A stretch of 64,000 bases of DNA from Aliishimia sp963721175 (GTDB taxonomy: Bacteria; Pseudomonadota; Alphaproteobacteria; Rhodobacterales; Rhodobacteraceae). Where the stretch lies: the NCBI GenBank assembly GCA_963721175.1, contig CAVRIG010000012.1:22051-86050 (forward strand), given 5' to 3'. Shown here piece by piece: positions 56,550 through 64,000 of this stretch. Both the position numbers and the translations under genes were made by a program. Under the pieces are notes generated by a model that was not told the DNA's origin, made no database searches, and saw only the letters and a program-made list of their open reading frames with translations. Positions within the stretch are counted from its first letter, which is position 1. Every line of letters starts with the position of its first letter.

Positions 56550-57482
56550 CTACCCCAGGATGGTGAGCCAGAACCATGCCGTCAGGATGGATGCCCCCGT
56601 CGCGATCAGGACAGAGGACGCCGCGACCCGCTTAGCACGCCCGTACATGTTGGCGAAGATGTAGGCGTTGAAGCCTGGTGCCATGGCCGCGGTGATGACG
56701 GCGGGTCTGAAACTCTCCGGCGGCAGCGCCATCGCGGTACCCAAGCCATACGTGATCGCCGGATGCACCAGCAGCGTGATCAGGCAGACGACGCCGATCT
56801 GCGCCATGTCACCTTCGGGCTTGTATTGGATCAGCACGCCTCCCAGCGCAAAGAGCGCTGCGGGCAGGGCGGCACGGGCGACGAGCGAAAGACCGTCATC
56901 GACGACCTGCGGAATTGGAAACCCTGCGATGTTCCATGCAAAGCCCAGCACGATCGCGATGAAGAGCGCGTTGTGCGCGATGGCGCTCAGAACCTTGCGC
57001 ATGGCACCCAACGTCCCGGTTCCACGCGCGAGCGTCAGTTCCATCGCCGTGATGCCGACGAGGTAGCAGAACGGCGCATGGAAGGCGATGATGGCATAGT
57101 TCGCGTCCAGCACACCCGAGCCATAGGCGCGTTCCGTGATCGGCAGGCCCAGCAGCACGGAATTCGAGAAGAGGCAGCAGAAGCCGATCGCGATGCTGTC
57201 CTCGGTGTCGCGCTTGAAGATCATGCGCGCCGCAAGAAATCCGAGGCAGAACCCGGCGGTGGCGCCGACGTAGAACGACGTCAGAAGCGCGGGGTTGAAA
57301 CTTGACGCGATGTCGATCTTGGCGATGGCCTGGAAGAGAAGGCAAGGAATCGCGAAGTTCTGCGAGAATCTCATCACGCCGTCGATGCCGGAAACGGGAA
57401 ACAACCCCTTCCAGACCGAGACATAGCCGAAACCGATCACCACGAAGACGGGCAGGATGACTTCCAGCAGGGTCTGGATCAC
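56550..57482 (-). CDS. AEC (auxin efflux carrier) family transporter
   Basis: A 310-residue membrane protein with about ten helices in two halves (IQTLLEVILPVFVVIGFGYV at the N-terminus; LPAALFALGGVLIQY and PGFNAYIFANMYG later), typical of the AEC/malonate-type carriers. GTG 57482 is the likely start since the frame further upstream is not hydrophobic and overlaps the MBL gene. It is the last gene of the minus-strand cluster, 37 bases after the MBL gene; the substrate is unknown. Confidence 0.85.
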   Translation of the reverse strand: MIQTLLEVILPVFVVIGFGYVSVWKGLFPVSGIDGVMRFSQNFAIPCLLFQAIAKIDIASSFNPALLTSFYVGATAGFCLGFLAARMIFKRDTEDSIAIGFCCLFSNSVLLGLPITERAYGSGVLDANYAIIAFHAPFCYLVGITAMELTLARGTGTLGAMRKVLSAIAHNALFIAIVLGFAWNIAGFPIPQVVDDGLSLVARAALPAALFALGGVLIQYKPEGDMAQIGVVCLITLLVHPAITYGLGTAMALPPESFRPAVITAAMAPGFNAYIFANMYGRAKRVAASSVLIATGASILTAWFWLTILG

Positions 57483-57519
57483 GCGCGTGCCCCGCAATTC
57501 GTTGGGGCGCCGGCGTCGT

Positions 57520-58320
57520 TCACGGGGCGTCGATCGTGATGCACATCCCGTCATGGGCCGGGGTGACGTGACCGGGAGTCTCGGCCTCCACCGTCGCATA
57601 GTCCAGATCGTTGTGCATGTTGGTCAGGATCGCGCGTTTCGGCCGGACGCGTTCGATCCAGTCGAGGGTCTGGGCGAGGTGCGAATGGGTCGGATGGGGA
57701 TCGCGCCGCAATGCGTCGACGACCCAGATGTCGAGGTCCCGCAGGACCGGCCACACGTCTTCGGGAATCTGCGCCACGTCCGGCAGATAGGCGAGGTCGC
57801 CGATCCGGAAGCCGAGGGCGTCGATCGCGCCGTGGTCGACCTCGAAGGGTTGGAACGGGATGGGTCCGCCGGGGCCGTCGATCTCGAACGCGCCCTTGAT
57901 GGTCTTGAGATCGAGAATGGGCGGGTAGGGGGAGCCTTCGGGCTGCACGAAGACATATCCGAACCGGCTCAGCAGCGCGTCCTGCGTGTCCCCATCGGCC
58001 CAGACAGCCAGGCGTGCGCGCATGTTGATGACGATCATCCGCAGGTCGTCGATGCCGTGGACGTGGTCGGCATGGGAGTGGGTGTAAACGACGGCGTCGA
58101 GCCGACCCGTCCCGGCATCGAGGAGCTGATTGCGCAGATCCGGCGACGTGTCGATCAGGACCGAGGTCGTTCCGTCGGGGCCGTCCCGCTCCACCAGCGC
58201 CGAGCAGCGGCGGCGCAGGTTGCGGGGGTTTTTCGGATCGCAGGCGCCCCAGTTGCCGCCCAGCCGCGGCACGCCGCCGGAGGACCCGCAGCCCAGGATC
58301 GTGAAGCGGATCTGGCTCAT
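57520..58320 (-). CDS. metallo-beta-lactamase fold hydrolase (PhnP-like)
   Basis: A 266-residue MBL-fold protein. YTH81-SHADH86-VHGIDD is the Zn ligand motif, and the N-terminus ILGCGSSGGVPRLGGNWGAC is typical of PhnP-like phosphodiesterases. ERVRPKRAILTNMHNDLD holds the last His. The family includes cyclic phosphodiesterases and tRNase Z relatives; the substrate here is unassigned. Its start overlaps the tatD stop by four bases. Confidence 0.9.
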   Translation of the reverse strand: MSQIRFTILGCGSSGGVPRLGGNWGACDPKNPRNLRRRCSALVERDGPDGTTSVLIDTSPDLRNQLLDAGTGRLDAVVYTHSHADHVHGIDDLRMIVINMRARLAVWADGDTQDALLSRFGYVFVQPEGSPYPPILDLKTIKGAFEIDGPGGPIPFQPFEVDHGAIDALGFRIGDLAYLPDVAQIPEDVWPVLRDLDIWVVDALRRDPHPTHSHLAQTLDWIERVRPKRAILTNMHNDLDYATVEAETPGHVTPAHDGMCITIDAP

Positions 58321-59123
58321 GCAGCGGCCTCGTACCGGGCGGCCTTCCAGAACAGCCGGTCGAAATTGGCCTGCGTGGCAGCCGCGAAGTCGGGATAGGA
58401 AAGACCGAAGACTTCGGCGCCGACTCGCGCGGTGTGCGCCGTGTAGGCCGGTTCGTTGCGCTTGCCGCGATGGGGCGGCGGCGCGAGATAGGGGCTGTCG
58501 GTTTCAACCAGGATCCGGTCGAGCGGTGCCGCGGCGAAGATGTCCCTCAGCTCCTTGCTTTTCGGGAAAGCGGCGATGCCGGACATGGAGAGATAGAACC
58601 CCATGTCGAGTGCGGCCCGTGCGAGCCCTGCGCCGGACGAAAAGCAGTGCATGACGCAGGCGTAGGGTTTGCGCCGGTATCCCTCGCGCAGGATCTGCGC
58701 CATGTCGGCGTCCGCGGCACGGGCGTGGATGATGAGCGGCAGCCCGGTCTCCTGCGCCGCCTCGATGTGGATGCGAAGCGACTTCTGCTGCACCTCCGCC
58801 GTCTCCGACGTGTAATGGTAGTCGAGCCCGGATTCGCCCAGGCCCACGAATTTCGGATGCTGCGACAGGCGGACCAGTTCCTCGACGGAGGTCATCGGCT
58901 CCTCGGCGGCGCTCATCGGGTGCGTGCCGGCGGCATAGAAGACTGGCTCATGCGCTTCGGCCAGCGCGCGAACGGCCGGTTCGTTGCGCAGCCGCGTGCA
59001 GATCGTGACCATGCGCGTCACGCCCGCCTCGGCGGCGCGTGCGATGATCTGGCCGAGTTCTCCCTCGAAGTCCGGGAAGTCGAGGTGGCAGTGGCTGTCG
59101 GTGATCCGTGGCGTGTCGGTCAT
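58317..59123 (-). CDS. tatD: TatD-family metal-dependent hydrolase
   Basis: A 268-residue TIM-barrel nuclease. ITDSHCHLDF gives the first ligands, VGLGESGLDYHY the Glu, PLIIHARAADAD the next His, VMHCFSSGAG another, and ILVETDSPYLAP the last Asp. TatD proteins have 3'-5' exonuclease activity linked to repair. It starts 12 bases after holB and is coupled to the MBL gene. Confidence 0.92.
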   Translation of the reverse strand: MTDTPRITDSHCHLDFPDFEGELGQIIARAAEAGVTRMVTICTRLRNEPAVRALAEAHEPVFYAAGTHPMSAAEEPMTSVEELVRLSQHPKFVGLGESGLDYHYTSETAEVQQKSLRIHIEAAQETGLPLIIHARAADADMAQILREGYRRKPYACVMHCFSSGAGLARAALDMGFYLSMSGIAAFPKSKELRDIFAAAPLDRILVETDSPYLAPPPHRGKRNEPAYTAHTARVGAEVFGLSYPDFAAATQANFDRLFWKAARYEAAA

Positions 59124-59135
59124 GCGGTGTCTCGT

Positions 59136-60266
59136 TCAGGCCAGGGCCCGGCTTGTCGTGTCGCGTGCCGTGTCGTTGAGCTTGATCAGCGTATCGAGCA
59201 CCAGCGCGGCAGGGTCAAGGTTCACCGCCCGCCCGTGACGCAGCCGCGCCGACAGTTCGGTGGCACGGTCTGCCCAATGACGCGCGGCCCAGGCGTCGGG
59301 GGCGAGGCGATGGAAGGCCCGTGCCTCGCCATCGACGGCCTCCGTGATGCGCTGACCGGTGGCGCCACTGCGCGCGAGGCGTCCCAGCGTGATGTCGATG
59401 AGGTCGATCAGAAGATCGAGACGCTCTTCGGCCCCGCGTTGCGCCACGGCATCCGCGAGCTTGCGGGCCCGCGGGCGGTCGAGGTCGGGCATGCTGCTCA
59501 GGGTCCCGGCAAGGTCGCGATAGAGCGCGAGACCGTCCAGATGCAGGATCCGCAACGCGGCACCGACCGATCCTCCGCTGAGCTCGGCCAGCGCGGCGCC
59601 ACCCATCTCCGGCTCCACCTCGGCCTGGGTCAGCGCGGCTTGCATGTCTTCTGCTCCAAGCGGTGCGAAGCGCAGCGTGCGGCAACGGGAGCGGATCGTC
59701 GGCAGGAGGCGCGAGGGCTGGTGCGAGACCAGGAGGAGCGTCGTGGCCGCTGGCGGTTCCTCCAGCGTCTTGAGGAGCGCGTTCGACGCAGAGCGGTTCA
59801 TCTCGTCGGCCGCATCGATGATCACCACGCGATGGCCGCCATCGGGCGCGGAGAGCTGGAAGAACTCCGCCAACCTGCGGATGTCATCGACGACGATTTC
59901 GGCCCGCAGTCGCCCTTGATCATTCTCCGTCCTTGTGATGACCCGCAAGCCCGGCTCGGACCGGGCCTGGATACGTATGGCGACGGGATGATCCGGGTCG
60001 ATGTCGAGTGTTTCTGGCGGGGGTGGCGCGCCGAAGAGGCCGGTGTTCGAGGCGGGCGTGGCGAGCAGGAACCGTGCCAGGCGGTAGGCGCAGGTCGCCT
60101 TGCCGACGCCGCGTGGCCCGTGCAGCAGCCAGGCATGGTGCATCCGGCCCGACCGATGGGCGTCGAGAAAGGCTTCCTCCGACACGGCCTGTCCCAACAG
60201 GCACGGCGTGTTCCGCGGGTGCGGGGCGCCGGGGATCTGGTCGGGTCTGGTCGCGTCTTCGCTCAT
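59136..60266 (-). CDS. holB: DNA polymerase III delta-prime subunit
   Basis: A 376-residue clamp-loader subunit. LLHGPRGVGKATCAYRLARF is the P-loop-like segment, with Ala after Lys where active ATPases have Ser/Thr, as expected for the non-hydrolysing delta-prime. VVIIDAADEMNRSASNALLK is the Walker B region, followed by LEEPPAATTLLLVSHQPSRL. The usual zinc cysteines are absent, as often in Alphaproteobacteria. The gene lies between tmk and tatD. Confidence 0.9.
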   Translation of the reverse strand: MSEDATRPDQIPGAPHPRNTPCLLGQAVSEEAFLDAHRSGRMHHAWLLHGPRGVGKATCAYRLARFLLATPASNTGLFGAPPPPETLDIDPDHPVAIRIQARSEPGLRVITRTENDQGRLRAEIVVDDIRRLAEFFQLSAPDGGHRVVIIDAADEMNRSASNALLKTLEEPPAATTLLLVSHQPSRLLPTIRSRCRTLRFAPLGAEDMQAALTQAEVEPEMGGAALAELSGGSVGAALRILHLDGLALYRDLAGTLSSMPDLDRPRARKLADAVAQRGAEERLDLLIDLIDITLGRLARSGATGQRITEAVDGEARAFHRLAPDAWAARHWADRATELSARLRHGRAVNLDPAALVLDTLIKLNDTARDTTSRALA

Positions 60267-60350
60267 GCTTCGCGGTTTAGCCGGGAAAGCCGGGAGGGGC
60301 CAGAGCCGCGACCGTCAGGATCGAGGAACCGGGGGACATGCCGCATCCCG

Positions 60351-61001
60351 TCAGCCCTTGCGAAGAAAATCGTCGGCGACGGCCGCGATTTCTGTCGCGA
60401 TCGGCTCCACGTCGCGATTCCCGTCGATGACGCGGAAGCGGCCCGGAAAGTCACTTGCCAGCTTGAGAAAGCCGTCGCGCATCCGTGTCTGGAGGCTCTC
60501 GCCGAATTCCTCGAACCGGTCTTCTCCTGTTCCACGCGCCAGCGCACGATCCAGCCCGGCGCCGGGATCGAGATCGATGAGAATGGTAAGGTCCGGTTCC
60601 CGCCCGATCATCAGGTCGTGCAGCGTGTCGACCACCTCGCGCAGGTCGCCGCGTGACAGGCCCTGATACATGCGCGTGCTGTCGGCAAAGCGGTCGCAGA
60701 CCACGATCTTTCCCGCCTCCAGCGCGGGCAGGATCGTACGCTCCAGATGATCCCGCCGCGCCGCGGTGAAAAGCAGGATCTCGGTCTCGGCCGACCACCG
60801 TGACGGGTCCCCGCGGAGGACGAGCGCGCGGATCTCCTCGGCGCCCGCACTGCCGCCGGGCTCCCGGGTGAGGACGACGTCGAAACCACGCGCCTGCAGA
60901 TGGTCGGCAAGCCTGCGCGCCTGGGTGGATTTTCCGGAGCCGTCGATCCCTTCGAAACTGATGAATGTCCCGGGCAGTCTGCGCGGGTGCGCGTCGCTCA
61001 A
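60351..61001 (-). CDS. tmk: thymidylate kinase
   Basis: A 216-residue dTMP kinase. FISFEGIDGSGKSTQARRLA is the P-loop, VVCDRFADSTRMYQG is the DR(Y/F) dTMP motif and the lid region follows. It makes dTDP for DNA synthesis. Its start overlaps the stop of the carboxypeptidase gene (ATGA), linking them in one operon with holB, tatD and the MBL gene. Confidence 0.95.
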   Translation of the reverse strand: MSDAHPRRLPGTFISFEGIDGSGKSTQARRLADHLQARGFDVVLTREPGGSAGAEEIRALVLRGDPSRWSAETEILLFTAARRDHLERTILPALEAGKIVVCDRFADSTRMYQGLSRGDLREVVDTLHDLMIGREPDLTILIDLDPGAGLDRALARGTGEDRFEEFGESLQTRMRDGFLKLASDFPGRFRVIDGNRDVEPIATEIAAVADDFLRKG

Positions 61002-62164
61002 GAGGCCTCCGGCGGACGTGAACTCAGATCTTCGATGAGGACCCGGACCGCGGTGGTCACCCGTGTCAGGAAACCGCCCGAAGGAATGGCTTCCTCCGCC
61101 ACCAGCGGGATCCGCACTTCCTCCAGGCCCTCAGGCGTGAACACCAGTTCACCCAGCTTTTCCCCCTGGGCTATCGGCGCCTGGATCGGGCTCTGGAAGA
61201 CGACCTCCGCGTCGATGCTGGTCCCGCCCAGAACCGGCATCAGGACCGCGTGATCCTTGGCCGGCACCAGACCCACGCGGTGCGACTGTCCCATCCAGAC
61301 CGGCGCCTCGGCCAACCGGTCGCCGGCGCGGATCATCGGACGCTCGGCAAATTGGCGAAAGGACCAGTTCACGATCGCTTCGGCCTCCTCGGCGCGCGCG
61401 GATTGGCTTTCCATCCCGTTGAGCACGAAGATCACGCGCCGCGTGCCCTGCTTGGCGGAGCCGACAAGCCCGTAACCCGCTTCCTGCGTATGCCCGGTCT
61501 TGAGCCCGTCGGCTCCGATATCCATGCTCAGAAGCGGGTTGCGGTTGAAGCGGTTCTGGCTTTCGTTGGCATCGAACAGGAACTCCCGCTCCGCGAACAT
61601 CGGATAGAATTCCGGGAAATCCACGATCAGGTGGTGCGAGAGCAGCGCGAGATCCCGCGCGGACATCAGGTGCCCTGCCTGCGGCCAGCCGTTCGAATTC
61701 ATGAAGGTGGAATTGGTCAGCCCCATCTCGATCCCGCGCCGGGTCATCATCCGGGCAAATCCGGCCTCCGTCCCGTCCGGGCTCAACGCTTCGGCAATCA
61801 CCACGCATGCGTCGTTGCCCGACAGCACGATGATGCCGCGGATCAGATCCTCGACCGTCACCCGCTCGCCCGTCCGCAGGAACATCGTCGATCCGCCATA
61901 ATCCATCGCGTGCTGCGACACCGGCAGTTCCTCGGTCATCGAAAGCTGGCCGTCACGGATCGCCTCGAACGCGACGTAGAGCGTCATCAGCTTCGACATG
62001 GATGCGGGCGGCAGCGGCGTGTCGGCATTCTTGCTCAGCAGCACAGTGCCGGTGTTCTGGTCGATCACGAAGGCCGACGACGCCTGGGTCTCGAACGCGA
62101 GCACCTGAACCGCCGACAGCGCGGCGAACATGAGCGCGGAAAGGGCAACAGAAATGCGGGTCAC
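60998..62164 (-). CDS. D-alanyl-D-alanine carboxypeptidase (PBP5/6 type)
   Basis: A 388-residue periplasmic enzyme that trims the terminal D-Ala of peptidoglycan. A signal peptide (1-23, VLAFETQ) precedes S55-MSK58 (SxxK), SGNDACVV (SxN) and KTGHTQEAGYG (KTG). The C-terminal beta domain (about 275-380) ends with a hydrophobic/amphipathic tail (LTRVTTAVRVLIEDL), which may anchor it to the membrane. It is the first gene of the operon with tmk. Confidence 0.93.
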   Translation of the reverse strand: MTRISVALSALMFAALSAVQVLAFETQASSAFVIDQNTGTVLLSKNADTPLPPASMSKLMTLYVAFEAIRDGQLSMTEELPVSQHAMDYGGSTMFLRTGERVTVEDLIRGIIVLSGNDACVVIAEALSPDGTEAGFARMMTRRGIEMGLTNSTFMNSNGWPQAGHLMSARDLALLSHHLIVDFPEFYPMFAEREFLFDANESQNRFNRNPLLSMDIGADGLKTGHTQEAGYGLVGSAKQGTRRVIFVLNGMESQSARAEEAEAIVNWSFRQFAERPMIRAGDRLAEAPVWMGQSHRVGLVPAKDHAVLMPVLGGTSIDAEVVFQSPIQAPIAQGEKLGELVFTPEGLEEVRIPLVAEEAIPSGGFLTRVTTAVRVLIEDLSSRPPEAS

Positions 62165-62324
62165 GGCAATCTCCTTGGTCTGGTCACCGCAGCATCATTC
62201 GGTCACGGCGTGAATTCTGGCAAGGCCGTTGAGGCAATATGACCCGGAAAGCCTCTTGCGGCACGAGCGCACAGCAAAGGCCCGGGCGACGATAGCACGG
62301 CAGACACAAAGGCTTCCCGTCCGC

Positions 62325-62948
62325 TCAACCGGCATCGTTGCGCTCCTTGGTCGGGTTGCGGATTTCCTCGGACGAGGCATCCACGGCGGCCTCGGTGATC
62401 GCAGCCGGATCCAGAGTCGTCTGGGTCACTTCGTCCGGCGCGTCGACAGCCTCGACATCAGCGGGATCGAGATCGGTTTCCGGCAAGGGCACCTCCTTGC
62501 GCCGCAACGCGGTCACGCTGAGCTCCTGCGGCGTCCCGGCCTGCATGGACAGCGCCTCGGCGGCGTCCGACGAAACCTGCAGCCGCGGTCCCGGTGTTTC
62601 GATCTCTCGGCGAAACAGCGCGCCGACGATGTCCTTGCCGTTGGAAATGTTGCGGATGATGACCCGCTCCGGTTCCGTGACGTCGGGATGTGCCACCCAG
62701 ATACCACCCAATGACGGCCGCCCGTCCCAAAGCCCCTCCTCGGAGACGAAGAACACTTCCGGCGCCTCGACATCCTCCTGAACCGTCTTGCCGGCACCGG
62801 TCGCCGTGTCGGACGCCTCGCCTTTCGTGGCCTGAAGATTGAGCCTTTCCACCAGATTGAACCGGCTGTCCTCGCCGCAGGCCGACAGCGTTAGAATTGC
62901 GAGTGTCCCGGTCGCCCAGGCGGCCGCTGTTTTGCGCGTGATGCCCAT
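62325..62948 (-). CDS. lipoprotein, possibly with RlpA-like fold
   Basis: A 207-residue protein with the lipobox LTLSAC (Cys24). The middle part (GIWVAHPDVTEPERVIIRNI, SNGKDIVGALFRRE, SSDAAEALSMQAGTP) resembles the double-psi beta-barrel of RlpA-like proteins, but the C-terminal SPOR domain is absent and the tail is acidic. It stands upstream of the D-Ala-D-Ala carboxypeptidase, which suggests a cell-wall role; that is inference. Confidence 0.6.
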   Translation of the reverse strand: MGITRKTAAAWATGTLAILTLSACGEDSRFNLVERLNLQATKGEASDTATGAGKTVQEDVEAPEVFFVSEEGLWDGRPSLGGIWVAHPDVTEPERVIIRNISNGKDIVGALFRREIETPGPRLQVSSDAAEALSMQAGTPQELSVTALRRKEVPLPETDLDPADVEAVDAPDEVTQTTLDPAAITEAAVDASSEEIRNPTKERNDAG

Positions 62949-63187
62949 ATCGTTTGCCCCGATCCCGGCGATTCTTCGCCTGTTTCCTGCTCTTCCATCG
63001 GCGCCGCCGCAGTCCGGCGGTTCAACCGGTGGGTATGTTCGTTGTACCGCGACCGGGACCGTCTGAAAAGGCTGAGTATGCTCCTTTGGCGTATTTCTCT
63101 GCTAGACACGACTCTTGCCCGCCGCCGCATTTGCCGGTTTAAGAATCGCGATCAAGGCGGTTAGACGAACCCACCCACGACCGGGAC

Positions 63188-63277
63188 GGAGGAGTGGCAG
63201 AGTGGTCGATTGCGGCGGTCTTGAAAACCGTTGATCGTGAGAGCGATCCGAGGGTTCGAATCCCTCCTCCTCCGCCA
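63188..63277 (+). tRNA. tRNA-Ser (UGA)
   Basis: A 90-base class II tRNA with acceptor stem GGAGGAG/CTCCTCC, discriminator G and encoded CCA (63275-63277). The anticodon loop CTTGAAA gives UGA, and a long variable arm follows. The T arm is GGGTTCGAATCCC. It is on the plus strand and its 3' end faces AT-richer DNA with an AlpA-type gene. Confidence 0.96.
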
Positions 63278-63604
63278 GCAGTTTCTCCCCAGTATTTTGA
63301 TTTTAAGTAGAAATCTTCCCATTGGGACTGACTCTACCACCATCTTTGCCACCATTATTACTGCTATTGGATACAGCTTCCTGCAGTCATTTTCACTTAG
63401 AAGCAGACTATCAGAAGTTGATTGTCATCGGCGCGTATGAACGCCAGAGCATCGCCTAACTCCAGAATAAGCGCCCACTGAACTTTTTCGTCAGTCCGGC
63501 TCACTCGTTGCTATAGAGTAGGTATCAGGCCTCGGAACGTCCGCGAATGTGGCCACGTCCGATCGCAGGGTATCTCTCGTTTTCCTATCTGTGAGCCATA
63601 CAAG
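63278..63604. other. AT-richer non-coding stretch after tRNA-Ser
   Basis: About 330 bases with visibly lower GC than the DNA before the tRNA (runs such as TATTTTGATTTTAAGTAG). No convincing gene is seen on either strand. Its position directly after the tRNA 3' end fits the left edge of an integrated element, though no integrase lies within the window. Confidence 0.4.
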
Positions 63605-63930
63605 ATGACCACTCCTACCTCCATCTACCTTCCCGCCCAGCAGGTCGCTGCGCGGCTGGGCGTCTCCAAGGACTTGATCTGGCGCTGGTGCCGGGACGGG
63701 GACTTTCCCGCACCGCTGAAGTTCGGCGGACGTACGACGCGCTGGCGTCTCTCGACATTGAGGACTGGGGAAAACCAGTGCTCATGTCAGTTCATGTTCA
63801 TGCTGAACTATCCACCGGAGCTTCCACGCCTTCCGGCGTACGGCGCAGCAGGCCCACACTCCTAATCTACCCACTGACGACTGCGCGACAGATTTCGCGC
63901 GACGGCACAACTTTCTTAAGGAAAAACTGA
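63605..63930 (+). CDS. AlpA-type phage/island regulator, frameshifted near 63756
   Basis: The start ATG 63605 leads into a MerR/AlpA-like helix-turn-helix: PAQQVAARLGVSKDLIWRWC followed by FPAPLKFGGRTTRWRLS. AlpA family proteins act as excisionases or activators of island integrases. One base is missing near 63756; the -1 frame continues IEDWGKPVLMS, matching the family end, and runs on to 63930. As written, the first frame stops at 63865. Close proximity to tRNA-Ser supports a mobile-element origin. Confidence 0.65.
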
Positions 63931-64000
63931 TGAGTAACCTGAACTGAAGTTCACCGTCTAAGCAATACGAAACTGTTAAGTGAACATGTAACATAAACAT

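Noticed and set aside
63161..63355. 64-codon frame antisense to tRNA-Ser
   Set aside because: It reads through the tRNA gene (RRRRDSNPR) and is a well-known false type of open frame.

Overview
The window looks like a chromosome segment of a marine alphaproteobacterium of the Rhodobacteraceae (Roseobacter group). The evidence is the high GC content and gene blocks typical of that family: hom-glpX-recJ, soxBDAG, dnaG-rpoD, nrdR-rib-nusB and dacC-tmk-holB-tatD. A TadE/TadG trio, an FnrL-type box and a tRNA-His that lacks the extra 5' G and carries A73 (known from a group of Alphaproteobacteria) point the same way. The assignment is by inference; no 16S gene is present.

Layout. 1-10.47 kb is accessory DNA: the end of a ChrB-like gene, small membrane proteins, a SpoIIAA-like protein, an IS3 remnant, a secreted arylsulfatase and a DUF3604 protein. 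It ends in a mosaic of IS110, IS21 and tyrosine-integrase fragments abutting the 3' end of a minus-strand tRNA-Glu, which is the likely scar of an integrated island. 10.5-63.3 kb is mostly core. 10.6-15.7 kb (minus) holds recJ, glpX, a VOC protein, hom and a lipoprotein. 15.7-23.0 kb holds a TetR regulator with its palindrome, a metOD1/histidine-kinase pair, pirin, a second kinase, a phospholipase D-like protein and a dehydrogenase. 23.0-25.5 kb carries the Tad-type pseudopilin genes. 25.8-34.2 kb carries glutamate dehydrogenase, an adenylate cyclase and the sarcosine oxidase operon. 34.4-38.8 kb carries dnaG and rpoD with a GANTC-rich spacer. 39.0-41.6 kb holds three paralogous small secreted proteins around pobA. 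41.6-47.8 kb is yjbQ, nrdR, the riboflavin genes and nusB, with a proline-racemase family gene inserted antisense. 48.8-52.9 kb holds an orphan Tat-exported binding protein, an ArsR/SRPBCC pair, mmcB and small genes. 53.0-56.5 kb is a signalling cluster headed by a kinase with an ethylene-receptor-like sensor, followed by tRNA-His. 56.5-62.9 kb (minus) is the dacC-tmk-holB-tatD-MBL-AEC cluster. At 63.19 kb a tRNA-Ser(UGA) is followed by AT-richer DNA and an AlpA-type regulator, the apparent start of a second island.

A striking property is the number of single-base frame breaks in otherwise well-preserved genes (SpoIIAA-like, DUF3604, hom, tadG-like, gdh with six, soxB, soxD, soxA, dnaG, yjbQ, ribD, SRPBCC, alpA). 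They include the essential dnaG and are mostly +1 insertions, so most are probably sequencing or assembly errors. I give reconstructed full gene limits and say where each frame changes.
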